Assembly: GCA_023701385.1 (NCBI GenBank)
Contig: JAMPXC010000001.1
Location: forward strand, 1-64,000
Direction of reading: 5' to 3'
Length of the DNA stretch: 64,000 nucleotides
Source of the DNA: Pseudobdellovibrio sp.
GTDB taxonomy: Bacteria > Bdellovibrionota > Bdellovibrionia > Bdellovibrionales > Bdellovibrionaceae
Below, piece after piece: positions 52,451 to 60,898 of the stretch. Below the pieces are notes generated by a model that did no database searches, was not told the DNA's origin, and saw nothing but the letters and a program-made list of their open reading frames with translations. The first letter of the stretch is position 1. Every line of letters starts with the position of its first letter. The translations under genes were made by a program, and so were the position numbers.

Positions 52451-53785
52451 ATGAAACATTCAGTGATTATCAAAAAATTGGTTCTTTTAAGCCTTATCGC
52501 AACAAGCACACAAACAGCTTGGTCACATGTTAATGGCAAAGGAACTTACCGCATTGAAATCACTATGGATCAGGCCGGTCGCGAAGCTTTAAAAGCCGAT
52601 CACAAAACTGAAGTTCCTAATGTAAATATGAAGGTTTATTCTGCAGGCAAGTTAACCGACGAAGAACAAGTTGAAATCTCAACTCGTGGACAAAGCTCGA
52701 TTAAGTTTCCTCGCAAAAACTTCAGCATTAAAACGTTAAAAGACGAAGGCGGCGAAAAGAAGAAAGTTAAAGTAGGAGACCTTAAATCAAAAGATATCGT
52801 GATGTCAGCGGGTGCGATGGATAATTTGTTTGTCAAAAACAGCATCGGCTATGCTTTATTAAAAGCTATCGGTATCCACTCTTTAAAAACACAATTTGCA
52901 GAAGTTGAAATTAACGGATCTTCGCAAGGTCTATATATGTTAACTGAAAACCAAACAGATAACTTAATGAAAGATCAAGACGCCGAAGTTGTCTTCCGCC
53001 GCCGTTATAACGATGCTTTAGAACTTAAAGACGCTAAAAAAGAATTGTCACAAACTCAAATTGAACAATACCAAGCCACGTTAAGAAGTGTTCATAAATC
53101 TATCCGTGAATTAAGCGGTGATGAGCTTATCACGCGTTTAGAGAAAAACTTAAATTTAAAGAACTATCTTAAATGGTTAGCTTTTAACTACATCGTTAAA
53201 AACGGTGACTACTCAGACGAAGTTTATTTCTATGGTAAAACAAACCCACAAACAGGCGAAATGGTATTTGATGTAAGTCCATGGGATATGGACGATTCAT
53301 TTTCTGAAAAAATGCACTCAAGCAGTATTTTCACAAGCGCTAACTTTCACAGAACTAAAGATTCGCAAAAACAAATGATCTATAACTATGAAAGCCGTAT
53401 CGATCGCAAAGTGGCTGGCGATGAAAAGTTATTACGTATGTACTTTGAAGCTATGGGTGAAGTGGTTGATACCCTTTCTCAAGGTAGCACTTTGTTTGAA
53501 ATCCAAGATAAAATTTTAAGCGATTTAACCCCCTACTTAGATGATGCAGATATTCAAGTCAACGGTCGTCTTGATGAAGGCCAAGCACGCCATTCTCGTG
53601 CGGCGATTGAAGACGAAGTCAAAGTGAAAATGGCTAAGGTGTATTCGCGTATGCAAGACATCAAAGCTGAATTAAACGTTATTAAAACAGAAGAAAGTAT
53701 TAACCACCGCGTACTTGATTTAGCGGGATTAAGAAAAGTTCTTATCAAAATTAACAATGTATTGATGAGAGAATTTACTAAGTAA
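52451..53785 (+). CDS. Secreted CotH-type protein kinase
   Basis: A 444-residue protein with a signal peptide (about 1-26, ending AWSH) and a CotH kinase fold. CotH motifs seen: STRGQSSIKFPRKNFSIKT (nucleotide/phosphate-binding region), GLYMLTENQTDNLM, FNYIVKNGDYSDEVYFYG (catalytic loop) and MVFDVSPWDMDDSFS (the metal-binding DxD-type motif, here DMDD). CotH proteins are atypical secreted kinases that phosphorylate spore-coat, host-cell or surface proteins. In predatory bacteria such an enzyme could act in the prey or on its own surface; no substrate is seen. The next gene, another secreted protein, follows in 17 bases. Confidence 0.87.
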   Translation: MKHSVIIKKLVLLSLIATSTQTAWSHVNGKGTYRIEITMDQAGREALKADHKTEVPNVNMKVYSAGKLTDEEQVEISTRGQSSIKFPRKNFSIKTLKDEGGEKKKVKVGDLKSKDIVMSAGAMDNLFVKNSIGYALLKAIGIHSLKTQFAEVEINGSSQGLYMLTENQTDNLMKDQDAEVVFRRRYNDALELKDAKKELSQTQIEQYQATLRSVHKSIRELSGDELITRLEKNLNLKNYLKWLAFNYIVKNGDYSDEVYFYGKTNPQTGEMVFDVSPWDMDDSFSEKMHSSSIFTSANFHRTKDSQKQMIYNYESRIDRKVAGDEKLLRMYFEAMGEVVDTLSQGSTLFEIQDKILSDLTPYLDDADIQVNGRLDEGQARHSRAAIEDEVKVKMAKVYSRMQDIKAELNVIKTEESINHRVLDLAGLRKVLIKINNVLMREFTK

Positions 53786-53802
53786 TTTTAACGGAGTTTT
53801 TA

Positions 53803-55206
53803 ATGGTACTTAAAAAATTGGCCTCATTTTCTATGGTCACAGTTATGGCAACCTCTGCGGCTTTCGCCGGAAAAAGCAAAAGTTCAGACTGGCGTGATGT
53901 TCCTGAATACTATGCGAAGTATTTTAAATATAACCGTTATATGGAATACGATTATAATTCCACTTTTTTAAGACGTTTTAGAGTTCCTGAACATCCATCA
54001 GGAAAATCGAACCAGCAAGACACCTACGTGAGCTGGTCAGATGTTAAACTTAAAAAAGACACTCCGTCCGACGTTCGTGAGTGTTGGAATATTTTTGTGA
54101 GTGGTGGTGAGTGTGGTAAACCCGTTGTAACTCCATTACCTGAACACTATTCAGCTGAAGGTACTTTAGATGTTCTTGCATACAGCCGCTATGTTTCTGA
54201 AGAGAACGGGCTGCGTGTAGCTCGTGATGTGTTAGTTCAAGAGTTAGCTAAAAAAGATGCTTCCAATGGCACCTTATTAGAGCGTATTTTAAAAACAACG
54301 TCTGATAGAAGTTACACTTACCCAAATTCTTTTTCGACAATTCCACAACAAGAGCGTAAAGATATCGGCGTTTATTTAGTATTAGGCATCGGTGGTGAAA
54401 AAAGTGCGAACGCGGCATTAATTCAAAGAGCTGCGGATCAAATTCGCCAATTAGGATTTCAAGCAGAGATGTTAAAGGTCGATGCGAATTTAGGGAGTGA
54501 TTACAATTCAGAGATGTTAAGCGGAATGCTTGCTGAGCGTTTGCCAAAACTTAAAAAAGTTATTTTAGTAGCGGCCAGCAAGGGAGTAGCTGATTTTATT
54601 ACCTTCTTCTTAAACCAAGGCCAAAACTTTCCGCAAGAACAGCGTGAGAAAGTAAGATTAATGGTGTCGTTAAGTGGTGTTATTCGCCCGTCGATGGTGG
54701 CAGATTTTTTAACAAACAGTAATCGTCCTCTGCCTTTAATGATTCGTGGTCTTTTACACTTAACGGGTAAAGGTGACACGATCAAAGGCGTTAACTCGTT
54801 ATCACATAATCCGTGGCAAGGTCATGATCCAAAAATGGTGAAGCAATCCTTTTCACGCATGAAATGGTTAAGTCTGCCAGCCATTCCTGAAGGCCCAGAA
54901 GGTGTTACTCACTTAAGTATGTGGGAAGGTTTTTTGAAAACACCAAGTTATCGTTGGAATGAAAAAGCTTCACCGATGGACGGGTTAGTTGAAAGTGCGG
55001 CTTCTGTGCTTCCGCCAGACACAGGGCTTACAGAGTATATCGTTCCGGTGTATGGCCCGCATGCGATTGCACTTGGTTCATATACAGGTTCATTGCGTGT
55101 AGCACCTGAAGCCATGGGTGATGTTACTGATCGCGTAGTTCCAGAAGCTGGTGCCGAAATGTTAAGTGCCTTGTTCCGTGCTCTGCCGATCGAACTTATT
55201 CAATAG
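53803..55206 (+). CDS. Secreted alpha/beta-fold-like protein, possible CotH partner
   Basis: A 467-residue protein with a signal peptide (about 1-22, ending AAFAG). The middle and C-terminal parts resemble an alpha/beta hydrolase fold: VYLVLGIGGEKSANAALI, KVILVAASKGVADFITFFL where a hydrolase would have GxSxG (here ASKG), and a possible His in YGPHAIALGSY. The first 190 residues are unlike known domains; cysteines occur at RECWN and GGECGK. No catalytic function is clear. GGAG lies upstream. It is 17 bases after the CotH gene, so likely a co-secreted substrate or partner. Confidence 0.72.
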   Translation: MVLKKLASFSMVTVMATSAAFAGKSKSSDWRDVPEYYAKYFKYNRYMEYDYNSTFLRRFRVPEHPSGKSNQQDTYVSWSDVKLKKDTPSDVRECWNIFVSGGECGKPVVTPLPEHYSAEGTLDVLAYSRYVSEENGLRVARDVLVQELAKKDASNGTLLERILKTTSDRSYTYPNSFSTIPQQERKDIGVYLVLGIGGEKSANAALIQRAADQIRQLGFQAEMLKVDANLGSDYNSEMLSGMLAERLPKLKKVILVAASKGVADFITFFLNQGQNFPQEQREKVRLMVSLSGVIRPSMVADFLTNSNRPLPLMIRGLLHLTGKGDTIKGVNSLSHNPWQGHDPKMVKQSFSRMKWLSLPAIPEGPEGVTHLSMWEGFLKTPSYRWNEKASPMDGLVESAASVLPPDTGLTEYIVPVYGPHAIALGSYTGSLRVAPEAMGDVTDRVVPEAGAEMLSALFRALPIELIQ

Positions 55207-55262
55207 TATTCTGATTGCTATTTTGGTGGGCATTATCGGTGTTTCCATATTAATTTTATCGC

Positions 55263-55291
55263 TTGACGATAAGCTGTTGGGGCATTAGATT
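55263..55291 (+). promoter_or_regulatory. Candidate promoter of tRNA-Gly
   Basis: TTGACG at 55263-55268 and TAGATT at 55286-55291 with 17-base spacing, about 30 bases before the tRNA. This is a good sigma-70-like arrangement. Confidence 0.6.
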
Positions 55292-55320
55292 GATCCCTCA
55301 CGAACAGACGCGTGTTAAAC

Positions 55321-55396
55321 GCGGGAGTAGCTCAGTTGATAGAGCGTCGCCTTGCCAAGGCGAAGGTCGCGGGTTTGAGCCCCGTCTCCCGCTCCA
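55321..55396 (+). tRNA. tRNA-Gly (anticodon GCC)
   Basis: 76 bases including encoded CCA. Acceptor stem GCGGGAG/CTCCCGC with discriminator T, D-arm with AGCTCAGTTGATAGAGC, anticodon loop with GCC in CTTGCCAAG, T-arm with GGTTTGAGCC. An insertion-sequence end lies within 10 bases of its 3' end. Confidence 0.95.
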
Positions 55397-55402
55397 AATT
55401 TT

Positions 55403-55437
55403 GGTTCTTCTGGTTCTTCTCACTTAACAGTTTATCA
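55403..55437. repeat. Older IS end remnant with left target duplication
   Basis: GGTTCTTCT at 55403-55411 and a 26-base unit (55412-55437) nearly identical (24/26) to the IS left end at 55438-55463. Bases 55430-55437, GTTTATCA, are the left copy of the target duplication. The matching continuation of this remnant lies at 56780 onward. Confidence 0.8.
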
Positions 55438-56771
55438 GGTTCTTCTCACTTCACCGTTTATCACATAGCGCAAGTTCATTAAAAACAAGTAGTTAGCGTT
55501 TTCAATCGATAGTTTACAAAGTTTTTATATCCGCGAGCCCTTCTCTGTAGGGCTTTTGCTGATCCGTTAGTAGCTTCCGTAAATCCATTTGTCCACCTGT
55601 TTTCAAAATAATTAAGAACTTCATCTTTCCATTTTACTAAAGTGTTTCTTAAGCGCTGAACAGCCTCCAGCGATGATGAAGTCATCTGGTTGATTAATCG
55701 TTCTAAGTTTATTTTTGCGATTCTGTATCCGCGACAGCGGTAAACTTCACGCAGCCTTTCTTTGATTCGGTACAGCTCATCTAACTCAGGATAATTTTGT
55801 AAATACTCATCAACATCAGATCTTACAAAATAATCTAAATCTTCTCGATTTTTTAAAAGTAATCTTCTTCGTTGCAGATCTTGTCTGTGCCCGTGGATAT
55901 TTTTTCTAACTTTCAGTAAGGCTGGCGTAATAAGCCTTAGCATATGGAACTTGTCTGCAATGATGATGGCATTAGGAAAAAATTCTTTAATTAAACTTCG
56001 ATAGCCGTTAGACATGTCAATCACCACAACTTTTACATTTTCACGGCCGGGTATATGTTTTACTTGCTCGACAATTGATTTTTTATCTTTACCTAAACAC
56101 ATTTCAAAAAGCCTGCGCTTTTTTAAATCACAGAACACAGTAGTAAATTCTGTATAGCCTTTTCTTCGAGAGAAAAAATGCTCATCAACACCTAAAACTG
56201 TGGGCCAAGGAGATCCTTTACGTTCATTTAATTTTGTTTTTAGGGCGTCATAGTGGACTTTATATAAAAATCCACTGGAACAGTGATGATCACGTCTAAC
56301 GAGGCTTAAGTTGGTGTAGCTTTCGCAATCACGAGCTACAGACTTTCTAAAATAATACGTCGTTCTGCGTTTTGGCCAAACACAATCAACACTTTCAGTA
56401 AAAGGCTTACGGCACGATTTGCAATAATACCTATGTTTATGGATTTTAAGCCACAAGGGGTCGTTTCTGATGGGAGCTTCGCGAACGGTGACCGATACCT
56501 TCCCGCAGCGTACATTGGTTTGAGATCCGCATTTAGGACAGATTTCAAAGTCATTACGCAATTTAACGACTTCCCAGATAAAACCATTTTTATAAGGTTT
56601 TGATACGATAAATTTTAGTTCCTTTGGGAGGAAAAACTGGGCTACATTTGATGCAGGCATAGTTAGTTTTCTTTCTTAAAGATTAGTTGTGGTAAACCAA
56701 TCGTATCGAAAAACTCTAACTATGCTTACTTTTTATGACTCATTGCCTTATACGGTCTAGTGTGAAGAACC
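55438..56771 (-). mobile_element. ISL3-family insertion sequence, complete
   Basis: A 1334-base element bounded by short inverted repeats: left GGTTCTTCTCACT, right (reverse complement) GGTTCTTCACACT. The perfect 8-base duplication GTTTATCA flanks it (55430-55437, 56772-56779), matching the 8-base target duplication of ISL3 elements. One intact transposase is inside. It sits downstream of tRNA-Gly and is inserted in an older end of the same family. Confidence 0.93.
55479..56660 (-). CDS. ISL3-family transposase
   Basis: A 393-residue DDE transposase. The N-terminal zinc-ribbon reads CPKCGSQTNVRCG and CKSCRKPFTES. The catalytic acidic residues appear in VLGVDEHFFSRR, VVVIDMSNGYRSLIKEFFP and FTEATNGSAKALQRRARGY (Glu). 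IADKFHMLRL and a C-terminal YKNFVNYRLKT are also ISL3-typical. The frame is intact and the element has terminal repeats, so it may be active. Confidence 0.94.
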   Translation of the reverse strand: MPASNVAQFFLPKELKFIVSKPYKNGFIWEVVKLRNDFEICPKCGSQTNVRCGKVSVTVREAPIRNDPLWLKIHKHRYYCKSCRKPFTESVDCVWPKRRTTYYFRKSVARDCESYTNLSLVRRDHHCSSGFLYKVHYDALKTKLNERKGSPWPTVLGVDEHFFSRRKGYTEFTTVFCDLKKRRLFEMCLGKDKKSIVEQVKHIPGRENVKVVVIDMSNGYRSLIKEFFPNAIIIADKFHMLRLITPALLKVRKNIHGHRQDLQRRRLLLKNREDLDYFVRSDVDEYLQNYPELDELYRIKERLREVYRCRGYRIAKINLERLINQMTSSSLEAVQRLRNTLVKWKDEVLNYFENRWTNGFTEATNGSAKALQRRARGYKNFVNYRLKTLTTCF

Positions 56772-56803
56772 GTTTATCACACAGCGCAAGTCACTAAAAA
56801 CAA
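56772..56803. repeat. Right target duplication and continuation of the older IS end
   Basis: GTTTATCA (56772-56779) followed by CACAGCGCAAGTCACTAAAAACAA, close to CATAGCGCAAGTTCATTAAAAACAA inside the IS left end (55464-55488). Joined with 55412-55437 it rebuilds an intact older end. Beyond it, to 56980, is AT-rich DNA with no gene seen. Confidence 0.8.
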
Positions 56804-56980
56804 AACCCTTTTAAGTTTTTTTGTTTTTTAAACTTTAAATTTTTTTAATTTCAATCTATAGATGTTTATTTATTTAGTTAAGATTTCTACACATTTCGCG
56901 GGACCTAGATATTTTTTGGACCAAAGACGATTTCATAAAATGCGGTTTTTCACTACGCTTGATTAAAACAGGAAGCGTGA

Positions 56981-58318
56981 ATGAATAAAAAAATACTTGT
57001 CGTAGAAGATGATCAGTTTTTTCGTGAAGCTTTGAAAGATTTTCTAACAAAAAATTACTCAGTGCTTGAAGCACCAAACGGACAGTCGGCAAAAGAAATT
57101 TTGTCGATGCAAGAAGATATCGATCTCGTTTTGAGCGACATTCAGATGCCGGTTTGCAACGGCATTGAACTTTTAGAATGGTCAAAGAAAAATAAGCCAA
57201 TACCTTTTGTAATCATGACCGGTTTTTCGACGGTTTTAGAAACTAAGAGTGCCTACGAGATTGGGGCAAAAGGCTTTATCGCGAAGCCTTTTAAAACGGC
57301 TGATCTTATGTCAACTTTAGCCTCTGTGTTAAATCCACAGGATGAAAAACTGTTTCCGACTTGTGATTTTAAAAAGGATTACTGCAAAGTTTCGATTGAT
57401 GAATTTGTTGCCAAACCAAAGATTGATTTTGATGTTTATATAAAACTTGGCGAAGACAAAATTATTAAGCTAGCTCATAAGGGTGAAGAAATTCCGCGCG
57501 AAAAACTTGCTCAATACAAAGAAAAAGGCTTGCGTTATCTGTATATTCTTAAAGACGATTTCAATAAATTAATTAGCTTTAACTTAGGTCTTGCTAAAAT
57601 TATGAAAGACCGTTCTGAAATTTCAGAAACGAAGAAGTTAAATTTTTTAAAGTACACCGGCGAAATTATCTTAGAACGCACTTTTATTAACGGCGTCGAT
57701 AAAGACTCTTTAAAAGATGCTAAGTCATTCTTAGAGCTGACGGTAAGTGCAGTCACTGAATCTGATGAATGCTTAGAGCTTTTGGACGTGTTGAATTCGC
57801 ATTCAGATCACATCTATGCCCACTCTTTAGGGGTAGCTATGTATGCCGTCATGATTGCGAAGAGGCTTGAGATTGAATCGCCGACGACTTTGTATAAGTT
57901 AAGTATGGCAGGTCTTTTTCATGATGTTGGAAAAAAAGAAATTGATCGAGCGATTTTAGAAAAACCACGGCATCTTGTGTCCAAAGCAGAACGCGCAGCG
58001 ATTGAAAGTCATGTTGTGCGAGGGCAAGAAATTTTAAATGCTATGCAAAGTATTCCGTCGGAAGTCATTCAACTGGTGCTTGAGCACCATGAAGACCAGC
58101 AAAATTTAGGGTATCCGATGCAAAAGCATAAATTTCACCAACATCCACTCTCAAAGGTTCTTCAGTGTGCCAATATTTTTATTGAACAAACTTTGGTTGG
58201 AGCCAATTTTGCCGGAAAACCGGCCGCTGAAGCGATTGCTCATATAGAAAGTATTTACGCTGGGCGAATGGATGTTAAATGTATAAAGGCTCTTAAAGAC
58301 TTATTTAAAGTAAACTAG
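56981..58318 (+). CDS. Response regulator with HD-GYP-like domain
   Basis: A 445-residue protein. The receiver domain (1-125) has D10/D11, phospho-acceptor D53 in VLSDIQMP and Lys in FIAKPFK. A linker domain (about 135-245) follows; then an HD-GYP-type domain (about 260-445) with LFHDVGKKEI (H314, D315), RGQEILNAM, and HHEDQQNLGYP (GYP at 377-379). The usual HHExxDGxGYP core is altered: Asp-Gly are Gln-Asn. HD-GYP proteins cleave c-di-GMP; the changes leave activity uncertain. An unconventional HD-GYP protein is known from Bdellovibrio bacteriovorus (Bd1817). AGGAAG is upstream. The peroxidase gene starts 10 bases after the stop. Confidence 0.9.
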   Translation: MNKKILVVEDDQFFREALKDFLTKNYSVLEAPNGQSAKEILSMQEDIDLVLSDIQMPVCNGIELLEWSKKNKPIPFVIMTGFSTVLETKSAYEIGAKGFIAKPFKTADLMSTLASVLNPQDEKLFPTCDFKKDYCKVSIDEFVAKPKIDFDVYIKLGEDKIIKLAHKGEEIPREKLAQYKEKGLRYLYILKDDFNKLISFNLGLAKIMKDRSEISETKKLNFLKYTGEIILERTFINGVDKDSLKDAKSFLELTVSAVTESDECLELLDVLNSHSDHIYAHSLGVAMYAVMIAKRLEIESPTTLYKLSMAGLFHDVGKKEIDRAILEKPRHLVSKAERAAIESHVVRGQEILNAMQSIPSEVIQLVLEHHEDQQNLGYPMQKHKFHQHPLSKVLQCANIFIEQTLVGANFAGKPAAEAIAHIESIYAGRMDVKCIKALKDLFKVN

Positions 58319-58328
58319 AAAGTGAAAA

Positions 58329-59291
58329 ATGAAAAAAATAGTTATTTTTTTCTTCCTTGCGGTCACGGCGCATGCCATGGAAAAAAAATCTGAACCTATT
58401 CGTCCGTTGCCTGTAAACATTAAAGATAATAATCCTGAAAAAACAAAATTAGGGTTTTTATTATTTAATGAAAAAAAGCTTTCAGCAAATAATACAATCT
58501 CTTGCGCTAGTTGCCACGCCTTGAATGCTATGGGTGTAGATGGTCTTGCTAAATCAGTGGGAATTCATGGTGCTGCCGGAGCAGTTAATGCGCCGACAGT
58601 TTTTAACAGCGGGCTAAATTTTGTTCAGTTTTGGAATGGACGGGCGAAAACCTTAGAAGATCAAATTGATGGGCCACTACAGTATCCCAAAGAGATGGGA
58701 AATTCTTGGGAGCAAGCCGTTGCGAAATTAAACCAGGACAAAAGGTACCGTGAGGCGTTTTCATCGATTTATAGTGATGGAATAACGGTTTCCAATATTA
58801 AAAATGCAATTGCTGAATTTGAACGGCAGTTGCAAACACCGAATTCAAAGTTCGATCGCTATCTACGTGGTGAAATGGTGCTTTCTGAGTTAGAAGAAGG
58901 CGGCTACAGGCGTTTTAAATCTTTAGGGTGTATATCTTGTCATCAAGGACAAAACATTGGTGGCAATATGTTTCAAACGATGGGGGTCATGGGTGATTAC
59001 TTTAAAGATCGTAAAGACATGTCGCAAACAGAAGATGATTTGGGGCGCTATCTAGTCACAAAACGTGACCGAGATAAATTTGTTTTTCGTGTGCCCAGTC
59101 TTCGTAATGTTGAGAAGACAGCGCCATATTTTCATGATGGTTATGCTAAAACTTTAGAGCAAGCCGTGGATATTATGGGCCGCTATCAGTTGGGGCAAAA
59201 ACTATCTCGACGAGATATTAATGCGATTGTCGCTTTTTTAAAAACATTAACAGGTGAAACACCGGCTGTCTTGAACAGATTAGAAAAATGA
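58329..59291 (+). CDS. Diheme cytochrome c peroxidase / MauG-like protein
   Basis: A 320-residue periplasmic protein with signal peptide (about 1-16) and two CxxCH heme sites: CASCH at 59-63 and CISCH at about 202. The family sequence TLEDQIDGPLQYPKEMGNSW, PSLRNVEKTAPYFHDGYAKTLEQAV and LGQKLSRRDINAIVAFLKTL is typical of cytochrome c peroxidase. It reduces H2O2 with cytochrome electrons, or in MauG-like members oxidises a protein. Sandwiched in one operon with an HD-GYP regulator and a kinase (ATGA overlap with the kinase), it may also feed a peroxide or redox signal to them. Confidence 0.92.
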   Translation: MKKIVIFFFLAVTAHAMEKKSEPIRPLPVNIKDNNPEKTKLGFLLFNEKKLSANNTISCASCHALNAMGVDGLAKSVGIHGAAGAVNAPTVFNSGLNFVQFWNGRAKTLEDQIDGPLQYPKEMGNSWEQAVAKLNQDKRYREAFSSIYSDGITVSNIKNAIAEFERQLQTPNSKFDRYLRGEMVLSELEEGGYRRFKSLGCISCHQGQNIGGNMFQTMGVMGDYFKDRKDMSQTEDDLGRYLVTKRDRDKFVFRVPSLRNVEKTAPYFHDGYAKTLEQAVDIMGRYQLGQKLSRRDINAIVAFLKTLTGETPAVLNRLEK

Positions 59292-60871
59292 AAAAATACT
59301 TAACCCTGTGCTTTTTTTGCATTTTTGGTTTGGCTGGAATGGGTTATCTGTACAGTCATTCACGCAGCCAACTGCAACATCATCATCAGAAAATTATAAA
59401 TTTGCTAAACGATGTGCAACAAAGTGAAGTTGAAGCTGAAAAAGATGTCCTAAAACTAAGAGACTTTCTGTCGGCAGACTATGACACCTTGACAATAGCG
59501 CGCGAAAAATTAGAGTTTTTCTGTGCCCAGAATAACGATCACAGGCTCGATAAGATTTCATTTGAAGTTTTTAATATTTTTGCAGAATATTGCTACGCTT
59601 TAGAAGCTAAGCTTGCTGCGATGGAAGACTTTAAATCAATCAATTCGGCGTACAAAAATTCACTGCTTTTTCTACATGATCACTCGGTGGGTGGTTTGAG
59701 CGGCATTCGTTCAGAATCTGAATCTGAAAAAATGCTCACTCATGCCATTATGACGTACGCGCTTTTTTCAGATGTAACCTCTAAAATAAACGCCGAACAG
59801 AGCATTAAGTTACTAAAGCACCGTAAATCGGCGGATCAGGTCGTGATCGATCATGCGACTAAGCTTTTGAATTTACAAGAAGCCAAGCGTGAGGCTGTTT
59901 TTCTTATTGTAAATTCGGCATCTTTGCAACTGCTCGGAAAACTAAGAAACGCTTATTTGCAGGAGTACCAAAAAGAATTTAAAAGGGCGGAGTTTTACCA
60001 GAATATTTTATTTGGTCTTTGTGTAACGTTTATCTTTATATTTGTCTTTAATGTTTTAAAAATTTGGAAAGGGGCTCGTGAGCTCCAACAAGCCAACCTA
60101 ACTCTGGAGCAAAGAGTCGATATGCGTACGAAAGAGCTTGTTTTGTCACAAAAAATTATTACGGGACAACAGGAAAGTTTGGCTTTAAGCTCTAAAATGT
60201 CTGCTTTAGGTGAAATGGCTGGTGGTGTAGCCCATGAAATCAATACGCCATTAGCTATTATTCAAATGCGTACCGATCTGATGCTAGAAAGTCTGACCGA
60301 AGAAAATCTGGATAAAGAAACTCTTAAAACATCATTGATTGCCATCGATGTAACCGTTAAACGTATAGGACAGATTGTCAAAGCTCTGCGTTCATTTTCT
60401 CGTGATGGAAGTAAAGATGCGCCAGCTTTGTATCCCGTGTATAGAATTATCGAAGAGACATTCGGCTTATGCCGTGAGCGTTTTGCCAACCATGGTATAA
60501 ATTTGGAGTGCTCGGCGGTTGATAAAACTGTTCAGCTAAATTGCCGGCCTGGTGAAGTTTCACAAGTATTGTTAAATCTTTTAAATAATGCCTATGACGC
60601 GATTCAAGAGTTAGATGTTAAGTGGGTTAAAGTTGAAGCCTATAAAAATCAAGATGGAATATTTCTTAGTGTTTCTGATAGTGGCTCAGGAATTCCTTTA
60701 GAAATTCAAACCAAGATGATGCAGCCGTTCTTTACGACTAAAGAAATAGGTAAAGGGACTGGGTTAGGGTTAAGTATTTCACGTGGTTTTATCGAAAATC
60801 ATGGCGGTAAGCTAACAATTGACAACGCTGTCGGCCACACCAAGTTTGTACTTTCGTTTCCAGCGTCATAA
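59288..60871 (+). CDS. Sensor histidine kinase
   Basis: A 527-residue membrane kinase. TM1 at about 5-20, a helical periplasmic region (about 25-235) without an obvious fold, TM2 at about 240-262, coiled coil with LEQRVDMRTKELVLSQ, H-box GVAHEINTPLAII (His about 316), then HATPase (NLLNNAYDAIQ, VSDSGSGIP, FFTTKEIGKGTGLGLSISRG). Its ATG overlaps the peroxidase stop (ATGA). The cytoplasmic half resembles the orphan kinase at 41643-43160. The HD-GYP regulator at the head of the operon is its likely phospho-partner. No HAMP domain is clear. Confidence 0.93.
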   Translation: MKKYLTLCFFCIFGLAGMGYLYSHSRSQLQHHHQKIINLLNDVQQSEVEAEKDVLKLRDFLSADYDTLTIAREKLEFFCAQNNDHRLDKISFEVFNIFAEYCYALEAKLAAMEDFKSINSAYKNSLLFLHDHSVGGLSGIRSESESEKMLTHAIMTYALFSDVTSKINAEQSIKLLKHRKSADQVVIDHATKLLNLQEAKREAVFLIVNSASLQLLGKLRNAYLQEYQKEFKRAEFYQNILFGLCVTFIFIFVFNVLKIWKGARELQQANLTLEQRVDMRTKELVLSQKIITGQQESLALSSKMSALGEMAGGVAHEINTPLAIIQMRTDLMLESLTEENLDKETLKTSLIAIDVTVKRIGQIVKALRSFSRDGSKDAPALYPVYRIIEETFGLCRERFANHGINLECSAVDKTVQLNCRPGEVSQVLLNLLNNAYDAIQELDVKWVKVEAYKNQDGIFLSVSDSGSGIPLEIQTKMMQPFFTTKEIGKGTGLGLSISRGFIENHGGKLTIDNAVGHTKFVLSFPAS

Positions 60872-60898
60872 CGTTATCGTTTTTGTAGCGGACAACAT

